A stretch of DNA of 64,000 bases from the NCBI GenBank assembly GCA_963850205.1, contig CAWKKJ010000015.1, forward strand, positions 62,001 to 126,000. Direction: 5' to 3'. A model generated the notes under the pieces. It ran no database searches and was not told the DNA's origin. It saw nothing but the letters and a program-made list of their open reading frames with translations. Origin of the DNA: JACVRW01 sp963850205. Lineage in GTDB: Bacteria; Actinomycetota; Thermoleophilia; Solirubrobacterales; Thermoleophilaceae. Of the stretch, positions 1 through 7,560 are shown one piece after another; positions within the stretch are counted from its first letter, which is position 1, and every line of letters begins with the position of its first letter. The position numbers were made by a program, and so were the translations under genes.

Positions 1-1
1 C

Positions 2-442
2 GACGACTTCGAGGCGCCGGTGCTGGTGGCCCTTCGCTCGACGTTCCTGACCACCCGGGCCGCCGCCCGCCACATGATCAAGCAACGCTCAGGCGTCATC
101 CTGGCCTTCGGCGGATCGGGCGACCCCGTGCGCGACTACTTCATGGGCGGGACGCAGGTGGCGTTCGAGGTGATCGAGGTCCTGCGCCGCCAGCTGGCGG
201 CCGAGCTCGGGCCCCACGGGATTCGGACGGTGACGCTGCGCACCGGCGGCGTGGCCGAGACCTTTCCCGACGACATGGAGGGTCGCGAGGCGCTGGTCGA
301 GGGAATCGAGCAGCAGACGATGCTGGGACGAGCGGCCACGCTCGAGGACGTGGGCCGCGTGGCCGCCTTCGTCGCCTCCGACCGGGCCCGGACCATGACC
401 GCCGCAGCCGTGAACATCAGCTGCGGGGCCATGGTGGACTAG
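2..442 (+). CDS. SDR family oxidoreductase, C-terminal part (cut by window edge)
   Basis: The frame is open to the first bases of the window, so the N-terminal nucleotide-binding half lies outside. What remains is the second half of a short-chain dehydrogenase/reductase Rossmann fold, including the helix ending RRQLAAELGPHGIRTV and a C-terminal strand with the ending NISCGAMVD typical of the family. The usual Tyr-x-x-x-Lys catalytic pair, expected just before that helix, is not visible: the aligned stretch reads GGTQVAFEVIEVL. It may therefore be a non-canonical or inactive SDR. Substrate is unknown. A putative antitoxin gene starts 5 nt downstream. Confidence 0.8.
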   Translation, partial: DDFEAPVLVALRSTFLTTRAAARHMIKQRSGVILAFGGSGDPVRDYFMGGTQVAFEVIEVLRRQLAAELGPHGIRTVTLRTGGVAETFPDDMEGREALVEGIEQQTMLGRAATLEDVGRVAAFVASDRARTMTAAAVNISCGAMVD

Positions 443-446
443 CCTG

Positions 447-701
447 ATGCTCACCACGGTGACGCTCGAACCCGACGTCGAGGCCCATATCAGGCGCAGC
501 ATGCGCGAGCGGGGGCTCACCTTCAAGCAGGCCCTCAACGACGCCGTTCGGTCAGGGATGGGCCAGCGCGCCGACGGTGAGCAGGCCGACCTCCCCACTC
601 ACGACATGGGCGAACCCCTCGTCGACATCACCAAGGCGTTGAGGTTGGCCGGCGAGCTCGAGGACCAGGAGCTGGCCGGCCGGGTGGCGCGGGGTCCCTA
701 G
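447..701 (+). CDS. VapB-like antitoxin
   Basis: An 84-residue protein with an N-terminal ribbon-helix-helix-like segment (MLTTVTLEPDVEAHIRRSM, then a helix around residues 24-38) and an acidic C-terminal half, the layout of VapB-type antitoxins that bind their own promoter and neutralise a PIN-domain toxin. The next reading frame downstream encodes a damaged PIN-domain protein and begins exactly at this gene's stop codon, the usual antitoxin-toxin spacing. No convincing Shine-Dalgarno sequence precedes the ATG. Because the toxin appears broken, this may now be an orphan antitoxin. Confidence 0.7.
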   Translation: MLTTVTLEPDVEAHIRRSMRERGLTFKQALNDAVRSGMGQRADGEQADLPTHDMGEPLVDITKALRLAGELEDQELAGRVARGP

Positions 702-1078
702 AGCTGCTGCTCGTCGACGCCAGAGACTGGGTCCGTGAAGCACTCGGTGGTCCGGAACCGGTGGCCTTCTCCTGGACCGTGGTGCTCGCCTTCCCGCGGC
801 TGGGCACGCACCGCGCGGTGTTCCCTCGCCCGCTCACGTCCCATCAAGCCGCCGCGATAGCGGAGCGCTGGCTTCGATTACCGTCGTCGGTGATGATCGA
901 GCCGACGCTCCGCCACCTGGCCATTCTTCGGGGTTTGCTGGAGTCCACGGGCACCGCAGGAAACCTCGTGGGCGACGCCCACCTGGCCGCCTTGGCGCTC
1001 GAGCACGGGGCGACGGTCGTCTCCTTCGACCGGGAATTTGCCCGCTTCGAAGGCGTCCGCCTCCACCGACCCGGCTGA
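701..1078 (+). pseudogene. VapC-like PIN-domain toxin, internally deleted
   Basis: Read in frame from 701 the sequence gives ELLLVDA and runs straight into RDWVREALGGPEPVAF. In the VapC family the first strand (LLLVDA, with a catalytic Asp) is followed by about 20 residues of helix (typically N-x-L-Y-A-H and following) before the RxWxxxAL segment; that stretch is missing. No ATG, GTG or TTG precedes the first strand in this frame either. The rest of the fold is intact, including GNLVGDAHLAALALEHGATVV and the final SFDREFARF acidic motif. A product starting at the first available GTG (761) would lack strand 1 and its Asp. Likely an inactivated toxin; an assembly deletion is the alternative. 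Confidence 0.65.
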
Positions 1079-1082
1079 GCGG

Positions 1083-1562
1083 TCAGCGGGCGAGCAGCTC
1101 CTCGAGGCGGTCGTGGGACTCGCTCAGGCCCGTCTCCATCCCCGAGGCGAACATGCCGTCGCGCTCCTCGTTGGTGTGGAACAGCGAGACCGTCCTCACC
1201 CGGGTCTGGTCACCGAGGTCCTCGAAGGTGGCCGTCTCCACAAGCACGTGTCCCGGCATGCCCTCCCACTCGAAGGTCTGCACGACACGCTCGGGAGCGG
1301 TGATCTCCCGGTAGGTCCCCCGGAAGCCGTCCTCCGTGCCGTCGGAGTTCCGGCAGACGAAACGCCAGGCGCCGCCGGGCCGCACGTCCATCTGGTCCAC
1401 GACGGTAATGGTGTTCCGCGGGCCCCACCACTCGGGGATCAGGGCGGGATCGGTGTAGGCCTCGAAGACCCGCTCCCGGGGCGCGTCGAATACTCGCTCG
1501 CTGAGGATCTCGCGATCCGCTCCCTTGGTCACCTGAGACACGTTCTGCTGCTGGCTGCTCAT
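1083..1562 (-). CDS. SRPBCC/AHSA1 domain protein
   Basis: A 159-residue protein of the activator-of-Hsp90-ATPase-homologue (AHSA1) branch of the START/SRPBCC fold, a hydrophobic-cavity binding domain. Diagnostic features are RVFDAPRERVFEAYTDPALIPEWWGP near the start (cited here only as FDAPRERVF and EWWGP), the central R-G-T-Y-R-E-I strand and a long C-terminal helix ending SESHDRLEELLAR. The start is set by an AAGGAGAG Shine-Dalgarno sequence just upstream. The ArsR regulator gene overlaps it by 4 nt (ATGA), and ArsR-AHSA1 pairs are a recurrent two-gene operon. Ligand unknown. Confidence 0.85.
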   Translation of the reverse strand: MSSQQQNVSQVTKGADREILSERVFDAPRERVFEAYTDPALIPEWWGPRNTITVVDQMDVRPGGAWRFVCRNSDGTEDGFRGTYREITAPERVVQTFEWEGMPGHVLVETATFEDLGDQTRVRTVSLFHTNEERDGMFASGMETGLSESHDRLEELLAR

Positions 1563-1906
1563 CGTTTCTCTCCTTTGTTGCGTTCGAGTAGCTCCCCGAG
1601 CCGGTCGAGGCGTTCGTCCAGCATGCGGCGGTATGCGTCGAGCCACAGCTGGATGTCATCGAGACCGCGCGGGCCGAGGCTGCAGTGGCGGACCCGCCCC
1701 ACCTTCTCGGTGCTGACGAGGTCCGCGTCCTCCAGGACCCGCACGTGCTTCTTCAGTCCGGTCAGCGTCATGCCGGACGGCTCGGCGAGCTCGGAGATGG
1801 TCGCGCTGCCGCGACCGAGCCGCTCGAGGATCGCGCGGCGCGTGGGGTCGGCCAGCGCCGCGAACGTCCGGTCGAGTTGCTGATACTGAACCATCTGGTT
1901 CAGCAT
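1559..1906 (-). CDS. ArsR family winged-helix regulator
   Basis: A 115-residue ArsR/SmtB-type repressor: FAALADPTRRAILERLGRG is the typical first helix and ISELAEPSGMTLTGLKKHVRVLEDADLV the winged-helix recognition region (residues about 36-64). No Cys-based metal site is visible, so it belongs to the non-metal-sensing type that commonly controls a downstream AHSA1/SRPBCC gene, with which it overlaps by 4 nt. Two start codons are possible, at 1906 and 1894; a perfect palindrome spans this region and is a candidate autoregulatory operator. Confidence 0.88.
   Translation of the reverse strand: MLNQMVQYQQLDRTFAALADPTRRAILERLGRGSATISELAEPSGMTLTGLKKHVRVLEDADLVSTEKVGRVRHCSLGPRGLDDIQLWLDAYRRMLDERLDRLGELLERNKGEKR
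1886..1903. promoter_or_regulatory. Palindrome at the ArsR start codon, candidate operator
   Basis: The sequence CTGAACCA-TC-TGGTTCAG is a perfect inverted repeat of 8-bp arms around a 2-bp centre. It lies inside the region containing the two possible ATG starts of the ArsR gene. Dimeric ArsR repressors bind this kind of dyad and often sit on their own promoter, so autorepression is the natural inference. If the site is the operator, translation from 1894 and a promoter just upstream of 1906 would fit best. Confidence 0.5.
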
Positions 1907-1928
1907 AGCACGGTCGGGCCGAACGCGT

Positions 1929-2627
1929 CTAGTACTCGTCGCTGCGGCGGGGCCAGCCTTCGACGGCGCCCTCGTCGCGGCCCTTCGGGGAGCGGTCCAG
2001 GAGGCCCCAGGCGGTGTTCAGCACGTCGGTGCCTCGGTCGTAACAGGTGTAGGTGTGGTAGACGACCCCGTTCTCCAGCGCGAACGCGCTCAGCGCCATC
2101 AGCTCCTGGTCATGGATCGGGTCGACCGATGCCCCGCTCTCGGTGCCGAAGTTCCACCCGGTGCCGTTCTCGCGGTCCTCCTCGGTCCAGGCGCTGAAGT
2201 CGCGGTTGAAGTCGCTCCCGCCTGACGACACCCAGGGGAGGTCCCAGCCCATGCGCTCCTTGTAGGCGTTCAGCGTCTCGAGCGGCGAGCGGGAGGCGAC
2301 CACGAAGGTCACGTCGTGGGCGTTGAGGTGGGCGGCCGTCCCGTCGAAGCTGTCGGTGGCGAAGGTGCAGCCGGTGCACCCCTCGGGCGTGTTCGGGCCG
2401 TGCATGAAGTGGTAGACGATCAGCTGCGAGCGGCCGTCGAAGAGATCGGCCAGCGTCCGCGGGCCGTCGTTGGTCTCGAACAGATAGGGCTCCTCGACCG
2501 GCACCCACGGCAGCTCGCGCCGCTGACGGGCGAGCTCGTCGCTGAGGTGGGTGAGCTCCTTCTCGCGCGCGAGCAGTTCCTTGCGGGCCGCCAACCACTC
2601 TTCGCGTGTGCCGACCGTGGCGTCCAT
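1929..2627 (-). CDS. DUF899 thioredoxin-like protein
   Basis: A 232-residue protein of the DUF899 family, a thioredoxin-fold group of unknown function. The central motif YHFMHGPNTPEGCTGC contains the C-x-x-C (CTGC) expected at the active-site position, followed by T-F-A-T-D-S-F-D-G. The N-terminus is a charged helix, and the C-terminus holds the conserved YHTYTCYDRGTD segment. The ATG at 2627 is fixed by a strong AGGAGG about 7 nt upstream, which rules out the longer open frame extending towards 3185. Probably a cytoplasmic redox protein; substrate unknown. Confidence 0.85.
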   Translation of the reverse strand: MDATVGTREEWLAARKELLAREKELTHLSDELARQRRELPWVPVEEPYLFETNDGPRTLADLFDGRSQLIVYHFMHGPNTPEGCTGCTFATDSFDGTAAHLNAHDVTFVVASRSPLETLNAYKERMGWDLPWVSSGGSDFNRDFSAWTEEDRENGTGWNFGTESGASVDPIHDQELMALSAFALENGVVYHTYTCYDRGTDVLNTAWGLLDRSPKGRDEGAVEGWPRRSDEY

Positions 2628-2735
2628 GTGTCTGCCTCCTGATATTGGCGTTCGATGCGTTGTGTCGTAACGAGACCGCTGCGAGAGCGCGGAATCATCG
2701 CCGGGACGGCCCCGCCAAGCTGAGACACTCGCCCG

Positions 2736-3236
2736 ATGTTCGTGGTCCTGCTCACCGGCCTGCCGGGCTCCGGCAAGACCGCTTGCCTCACGGCGCTGAG
2801 CGACGCCCTGGTCGACGACGAGGTCGCCCACGCCGCCCTCGAGGCCGACGAGGTGGCCTGGGCCTTTCCCTTCCCGGACAACCGGGAGCGCTGCGAGCAC
2901 CTGCGGGCCTGCGCCGAATCTCACCGCCGCGCCGGCCAGGACCTGCTGCTGGTGACCGAGGTGATCGAGTCCGACGGCCATCTGGGCGAAGTCCTCGCCG
3001 CGGTGGGCGCGGACGATCACCTGCTGGTACGACTCGACGCGGATCCGGACACGTTGCGTGAGCGCATCACCGCGAGGGAGCCGCCGGGCTGGCACAGCCT
3101 GCGGTGGCTGCTCGACTACACCGAGCGCATGCGGTCGGCGCTCGACCGCATCGAGCACGTGCACCTCAGCCTGGACAGCAGCCACCTTCCGCCGGCGGAG
3201 ATCGCCGCGCGGATCCGCGAAGCCGCCGGTCGATGA
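2736..3236 (+). CDS. P-loop NTPase, kinase-like
   Basis: A 166-residue single-domain P-loop protein. The Walker A motif GLPGSGKT is at residues 8-15 and the overall layout (LEADEV after the first helix, LLLVTEVIES as a Walker B-like strand, LVRLDADPDTLRERITARE as a lid-like region) resembles small adenylylsulfate-kinase or gluconate-kinase relatives. Substrate cannot be read from the sequence. It stands alone between the divergent DUF899 gene and a LysM-type gene. No clear ribosome-binding site precedes the ATG. Confidence 0.75.
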   Translation: MFVVLLTGLPGSGKTACLTALSDALVDDEVAHAALEADEVAWAFPFPDNRERCEHLRACAESHRRAGQDLLLVTEVIESDGHLGEVLAAVGADDHLLVRLDADPDTLRERITAREPPGWHSLRWLLDYTERMRSALDRIEHVHLSLDSSHLPPAEIAARIREAAGR

Positions 3237-3354
3237 TGCTCAGCAGGGAGGCGACCGTCGCCGACTGGGGCCTCGGTCTGGCCGTTCTCCTTGAGAAGCG
3301 CTTGTGTGATCAGGCGCACACCGCCGCCGGCGCGAGCCGGGGTAGCGTCTGCAC

Positions 3355-3729
3355 ATGGCTCAACATCCGCCCACGCTCAAAAAGGGATCCAAAGGCGAAG
3401 CCGTCGAGGGGTTGCAGAACGCCCTCAACCAGCGAGGCCACCACGTCGGTCACGTCGACGGCCAGTTCGGCTCGGCCACCGAGGACGCGGTGAAGCAGTT
3501 CCAGCACGACGCCGGCCTCGACGGCGACGGGATCGTCGGACCGCACACCTGGGGCGCTCTGTGCGTCCACCTGGTGCAGTCCGGGGACACGCTCTCGGAG
3601 ATCGCGGAGCACCGCCTCGGCCATGCCAACCGCTTTCACGAGATCTTCGATCTGAACACGGATCTCCTCAGCGACCCTGACAAAATCTCCCCGGGCCAGG
3701 TGCTGACCCTGCCCCACGACGCCTGTTAG
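3355..3729 (+). CDS. Peptidoglycan-binding domain plus LysM domain protein
   Basis: A 124-residue two-domain protein. Residues about 8-60 form a PG_binding_1 repeat (LKKGSKGEAVEGLQNALNQ, then FGSATEDAVKQFQ and DGIVGPHTWGAL), and residues about 72-121 a LysM domain (HLVQSGDTLSEIAEHRLG to ISPGQVLTLP). Both bind cell-wall glycan or peptide. There is no signal peptide, so it could be cytoplasmic or leave the cell by another route; small LysM proteins without signals exist in other bacteria. Its 3' end overlaps the convergent SDR gene by 4 nt. Confidence 0.85.
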   Translation: MAQHPPTLKKGSKGEAVEGLQNALNQRGHHVGHVDGQFGSATEDAVKQFQHDAGLDGDGIVGPHTWGALCVHLVQSGDTLSEIAEHRLGHANRFHEIFDLNTDLLSDPDKISPGQVLTLPHDAC

Positions 3730-4478
3730 CGGCTCACCAGGGCAGCGGCTCCCCGTCGCGGAAGAAGCCGCCGCTCGGACCCGTCGTCCTCCAGGACGGC
3801 CGCCCAGACGATGCTCCTCGCCCCGTCCGGCACGGGGCGCGCGCCCATCTCCTCCATCCCGGGCGCCGTGGCGGTGAGCCCCGGGCAGACCGAGTTCACC
3901 AGCAGCGGGCCGTCGGCGAACTCGGCGGCGAGCTTCGCGGTCAGGGCGTTGATGGCCGCCTTGGAGACCCCGTAGCTGGCCACCGTCCCGCCCCCCGTGG
4001 TGAGACCGAAGGCCTGATCGCCGTGTGATCCCGCCCCACTGGCCACGTTCACCACTCGGCCGTGCTCGCTCTGGAGCAGAAGGCCGAGCAGGGCCTGGGT
4101 CGTCCGCCACGTGCCGAACAGGTTGGTCTCGAGCAGGTCGTGCGAGGCGGACAGGTCGGCCGAGGAAGCCCTCTCGGACCAGTCGACGAAGCCGGCGGCG
4201 TTGTTCACGAGCACGTCGAGGCGGCCGATCTCGGATGTCACCCGCTCGGCAAGCCGAGTGGCGCTGTCGCCGGAGGACACGTCCAGCTCCATCCCGATGA
4301 CGTCCAGGCCCTCGTCCGAGAGTCCTGCGGCCGCCTCGTCGGCTCTGGCCTGGTCACGGGCCGTGAGGATCACCCGCACGCCCCGCTCGGCCAGCTGCCG
4401 GGCCACCTCCAGGCCGAGGCTGCGGCTCGCCCCGGTCACCAGCGCCACCGTCGCCTGCCCGTCGTAGGTCTCCGCCAC
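3726..4478 (-). CDS. SDR family NAD(P)-dependent oxidoreductase
   Basis: A 250-residue classical short-chain dehydrogenase. The cofactor motif TGASRSLG follows the first strand, NNAAG is the structural motif after strand 4, a Ser-containing NVASG strand precedes the active site, and the catalytic Y-G-V-S-K sits near residue 160. The GTG start at 4478 is chosen because it has a GAGAGGAG Shine-Dalgarno sequence; the open frame continues upstream without other support. Substrate unknown; a divergent VOC gene begins 137 bp away. Confidence 0.88.
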   Translation of the reverse strand: MAETYDGQATVALVTGASRSLGLEVARQLAERGVRVILTARDQARADEAAAGLSDEGLDVIGMELDVSSGDSATRLAERVTSEIGRLDVLVNNAAGFVDWSERASSADLSASHDLLETNLFGTWRTTQALLGLLLQSEHGRVVNVASGAGSHGDQAFGLTTGGGTVASYGVSKAAINALTAKLAAEFADGPLLVNSVCPGLTATAPGMEEMGARPVPDGARSIVWAAVLEDDGSERRLLPRRGAAALVSR

Positions 4479-4615
4479 CCGTGCTCCTCTCGCGTTCGCC
4501 TGGGCGCCGGACGATACGACGCTGCGATGGCTCCCACGGCTTCCTGGCGCCGATGAGTTCATGGGCGTCGCTGGGTCGACAGTGGTGAACCCCCGTACCT
4601 GCCCAGGAGGCCACC

Positions 4616-5017
4616 ATGCCCTTTTCACCCGTCGTCGTCAGCCTGCCCATCGCCGACCGCCGGACCTCGTCCGAGTTCTACCGGGAGGTCCTCGGCCAGG
4701 AACCGTTCGGCGAGCCCGCGGAGGACGGCTTGCCGGAGCCCCTGCAGTTCGCGCTCAACGACGGCCTCAACCTGATGCTCGTGCCCACCGGCGGCTTCGG
4801 CTGGGTGATCGGCGATCACGAGGTGGCCGAGCGCGGCCACAGCGAGTGCTCGCTCGGCCTGGCGGAGGTGGACGAGGCCGGGGTCGACGAGCTCATCCAG
4901 CGCGCGCAGGGTGCCGGCGCCGAGATCGTCACCGAGCCCGGGGAACAGCCGTGGGGCTACGCGGGAGCCTTCGCCGACCCCGACGGCCACGTGTGGATGG
5001 TGGCGCTGGCTCAGTGA
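4616..5017 (+). CDS. VOC (glyoxalase/bleomycin-resistance fold) family protein
   Basis: A 133-residue vicinal-oxygen-chelate protein with two beta-alpha-beta-beta-beta modules. The first begins VVVSLPIADRRTSSEFYREVLG and the second ends in FADPDGHVWMVALAQ, the standard glyoxalase-like closing motif (D-P-D-G-H). The family covers metal-dependent lyases, dioxygenases and drug-binding proteins; there is no context to choose between them. A strong AGGAGG precedes the ATG. It overlaps the convergent RibD-like gene by 7 nt. Confidence 0.87.
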   Translation: MPFSPVVVSLPIADRRTSSEFYREVLGQEPFGEPAEDGLPEPLQFALNDGLNLMLVPTGGFGWVIGDHEVAERGHSECSLGLAEVDEAGVDELIQRAQGAGAEIVTEPGEQPWGYAGAFADPDGHVWMVALAQ

Positions 5018-5613
5018 ACGACGCGGTAGCGCAGGTGGGTCACCGCCGGGGAGGCCACCACGCCGACGGGCTCGAGCGTGGGATCGCCGACGTCGTCGAG
5101 CAACCGCTCCCCGGACCCGAGCACGATCGGGGCGACGTGGAGATGGAGCTCGTCGAGGAGTCCGGCCGCCAGGTACTGCTGCACCGCACTCGCGCCCCCG
5201 GCGATGGCCACGTCCTGGTCGCCCGCGGCGGCGCGGGCCTGCTCCAGCGCCGCCTCGATCCCGTCGGTCACGAAGTTGAACGTGGAGCCGCCCTGCATCG
5301 GCAGCGGCTCGCGCGCGTGGTGAGTGAGGACGAAGACCGGCGCGTGGTAGGGAGGATCCTCGCCCCACCATCCCCGCCAGGTCTCGTCCCAGGGCCCGTC
5401 GCCGCCGCCAAACATCTTGCGGCCCATGATGTGCGCCCCGACACCCCCAAGGATCTCGTCGACGGCATCGGCATCCGCTTCGGGCCGGTCGGCCGCGAAC
5501 ATCCACTCGTGCAGGCGGTCGCCGCCCTCACCGATCGGGTTGTCCACGCTCTGGTTGGGCCCGGCGGCAAAGCCGTCGAGCGACACGGCGATATTGCATT
5601 TGACGGAGCTCAT
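5011..5613 (-). CDS. Dihydrofolate reductase family protein (RibD C-terminal domain)
   Basis: A 200-residue protein of the RibD_C/dihydrofolate-reductase-like family, NADPH-dependent reductases related to the riboflavin enzyme. Recognisable are NIAVSLDGFAAGPNQS at the N-terminus, HIMGRKMFGG for the cofactor-loop region, VAIAGGASAVQQYLAAGLLDE near the C-terminus and PIVLGSGERLL. The ATG at 5613 is preferred over the long upstream open frame because homology begins here. Stand-alone members have no assigned substrate in most genomes. It is convergent with the VOC gene and follows the MocR gene on the same strand. Confidence 0.88.
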   Translation of the reverse strand: MSSVKCNIAVSLDGFAAGPNQSVDNPIGEGGDRLHEWMFAADRPEADADAVDEILGGVGAHIMGRKMFGGGDGPWDETWRGWWGEDPPYHAPVFVLTHHAREPLPMQGGSTFNFVTDGIEAALEQARAAAGDQDVAIAGGASAVQQYLAAGLLDELHLHVAPIVLGSGERLLDDVGDPTLEPVGVVASPAVTHLRYRVVH

Positions 5614-5642
5614 GGAGGTAGGACCTTCTCGCCCGGCTGAAC

Positions 5643-7034
5643 TCATCGCTCGCCCAGCACGGCCGCGAGACGCGCGACGGCGCCAGTGTAAGCGTGGTCG
5701 GGAGGCGCGGCGTATCCGACCACCAGCGCGGGGCTTTGCCGCCGAGCGCCCATGCGGTAGACGTCGAGCCCCTCGAGCGCGAGGCCGTGCCCGGCTGCAC
5801 GAGCGACCACCTCCTCCTCGCTCCGTCCGTCCTCCAGAGAAACCAGGGCGTGAAGGCCGGCGGCCATCCCAGTGACCCGCACGCTGGGGGCCTGTTCCCG
5901 GAGCGCCTCCACGAGCCGGTCGCGGCGGCGCCGGTAGACGAGCCGGACGCGGCGCACATGGCGGTCGTAGGCACCGCCCGCGATCAGGTCGGCAAGCGTG
6001 AGCTGATCCAGCACCCCGGTGTGGCGGTCGGCCAGCTCCTTCAGGGCCACCACCTCGTCGACGAGCTGAGCGGGGACCACCAGCCACCCCAGCCGCAGTC
6101 CCGGGGCGAGGGTCTTGCTCGCCGTACCGGCGTAGACCACGTGCTCGGGCGCCAGCGCCTGGACGGCGCCCACCGGCTGGCGGTCGTAGCGGAACTCGCC
6201 GTCGTAGTCGTCCTCGATCACCAGCCCGCCGCGGCGTTCCGCCCACTCGACCGCGCGCGTGCGCCGCTCGGGGGCCAGCGCCACGCCGAGGGGAAACTGG
6301 TGGGCCGGTGTCAGCAGCACCGCTCCGGCGCCACCCAGATCGCCCACGCCGGCGCCGTGCCGGTCGACCGAAAGCGCGCGCAGGCCCAGGCCGGCCGCGG
6401 AGGCCACCTCACGGTGCGACGGTTGGCTGTAGGCCTCCACGGCGAGCGTGCGGACGCGCCGGGCCGCCAGCGCCTGGCAGAGGAGCGAGAGCCCCTGGGT
6501 GAAGCCCGAGCAGATGACCAGGCGGTCGGAATCGGCGCGGACACCCCGGGCGCGAGCCAGGTACCCCGCGAGGGCCTCGCGCAGTTCGGGGCGACCCCGC
6601 GGGTCGCCGTAGCCCAGAGCGGCATACGGCGCAGCGGTGAGCGTCCGGCGCGCCGCTGCCAGCCACGCGCGGCGCGGGAAGCTCGCGAGGTCCGGCGCGC
6701 CCGCGCGCAGGTCGTGGCGCAGCTCCCGGGCCTCGGCGGGCGGCCGTGCCGCCGGCGCCCCCGGCGCGGGCACGCGCTCCGCGACCCAGGTACCCGATCC
6801 GCGGCGGGCGAGCAGCCAGCCCTCGGCGATCAGCTGGGCGTACGCCTCGGCCACGGTGTTTCGCGCGACCCCGAGATCGACGGCCAGCGATCGTGAGGAG
6901 GGCACCCGGGTGCCGGGGCTCAGGCGCCCGCTGCGAACCGCCTCACGCAGGGCGTCCTCCAGCCCGGCGCGGACGCGGGTGCCGCTTGTGTCGAGGTGCA
7001 GATCGAGCCCGAAAGTGGCCCACGCTTCTGACAT
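5643..7034 (-). CDS. MocR-type (GntR HTH plus aminotransferase domain) regulator
   Basis: A 463-residue MocR/PdxR-type regulator. Residues about 15-85 are a GntR winged helix (GLEDALREAVRSGRLSPGTR, VARNTVAEAYAQLIAEGWL), followed by a fold-type I aminotransferase domain that binds pyridoxal phosphate: CSGFTQGLSLL, the D-D-Y-D-G-E-F-R motif and Schiff-base Lys at about residue 307 in TASKTLAPGLRLGW. Such proteins sense PLP or a PLP-amino compound. It is divergent from a carboxymuconolactone-decarboxylase-like gene with a 46-bp gap, which suggests control of that gene and of itself. Confidence 0.93.
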   Translation of the reverse strand: MSEAWATFGLDLHLDTSGTRVRAGLEDALREAVRSGRLSPGTRVPSSRSLAVDLGVARNTVAEAYAQLIAEGWLLARRGSGTWVAERVPAPGAPAARPPAEARELRHDLRAGAPDLASFPRRAWLAAARRTLTAAPYAALGYGDPRGRPELREALAGYLARARGVRADSDRLVICSGFTQGLSLLCQALAARRVRTLAVEAYSQPSHREVASAAGLGLRALSVDRHGAGVGDLGGAGAVLLTPAHQFPLGVALAPERRTRAVEWAERRGGLVIEDDYDGEFRYDRQPVGAVQALAPEHVVYAGTASKTLAPGLRLGWLVVPAQLVDEVVALKELADRHTGVLDQLTLADLIAGGAYDRHVRRVRLVYRRRRDRLVEALREQAPSVRVTGMAAGLHALVSLEDGRSEEEVVARAAGHGLALEGLDVYRMGARRQSPALVVGYAAPPDHAYTGAVARLAAVLGER

Positions 7035-7079
7035 TGAAACGGACCATATCGTTGGGCCGCCAACCGGGTAGGTTCAATG
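7032..7079. promoter_or_regulatory. Divergent MocR/CMD promoter region with inverted repeat
   Basis: The 46-bp gap between the divergent MocR and CMD-domain genes carries CATTGAA (7032-7038) and its inverse TTCAATG (7073-7079), 34 bp apart, with GGACCAT and TTGGGCCGCCAA between them. MocR regulators usually bind two or more short boxes in such gaps. The boxes are seen; their use as the operator is inferred from position only. Confidence 0.4.
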
Positions 7080-7080
7080 C

Positions 7081-7560
7081 ATGACCACGACCAGCATCCC
7101 AGTGCGACTGGACTTCGACAGCCACGCGCCCGGCTTCTCGCGCGCCATGAACCACCTCGACCACGCGGCCACCAAGGAGCTCGACCGCGCCGAGCTCGAC
7201 CCCCGGCTCCGCGAGCTGGTGCGGGTGCGCGTCTCCCAGCTCAACGGTTGCGCCTTCTGCATCGACATGCACACCAAGGACGCCCGCGCGATCGGGGAGA
7301 CCGAACAGCGCCTCTACGCGCTACCCGCGTGGAGGGAGACGCCCTACTTCAGCGAGGGCGAGCGGGCGGCGCTGGCCTTCGCCGAGGCGGTGACGCTCCT
7401 GGTCGGCGACCACGTGCCGGCCACGGCCTACGAGGCGGTGGCCACCCACTTCACGGCCGACGAGATCGCCGCGCTGGTGAGCCTGCTCGTGGCCATCAAC
7501 GCCTGGAACGCGATCGCCGTGAGCACGCGGGCCTGGGCGCCCGGGTCCTACGAGGCATGA
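7081..7560 (+). CDS. Carboxymuconolactone decarboxylase family protein (AhpD-like)
   Basis: A 159-residue CMD/AhpD-fold protein. The motif LNGCAFCIDMHTKDA carries the redox C-x-x-C plus downstream His of the alkylhydroperoxidase (AhpD) type, so peroxidase or disulfide-reductase activity is more likely than decarboxylation. Length and helical layout match the family. It begins next to the divergent MocR gene and its stop overlaps the start of a small NTF2-like gene by 4 nt (ATGA), so the two are probably co-transcribed. Confidence 0.9.
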   Translation: MTTTSIPVRLDFDSHAPGFSRAMNHLDHAATKELDRAELDPRLRELVRVRVSQLNGCAFCIDMHTKDARAIGETEQRLYALPAWRETPYFSEGERAALAFAEAVTLLVGDHVPATAYEAVATHFTADEIAALVSLLVAINAWNAIAVSTRAWAPGSYEA

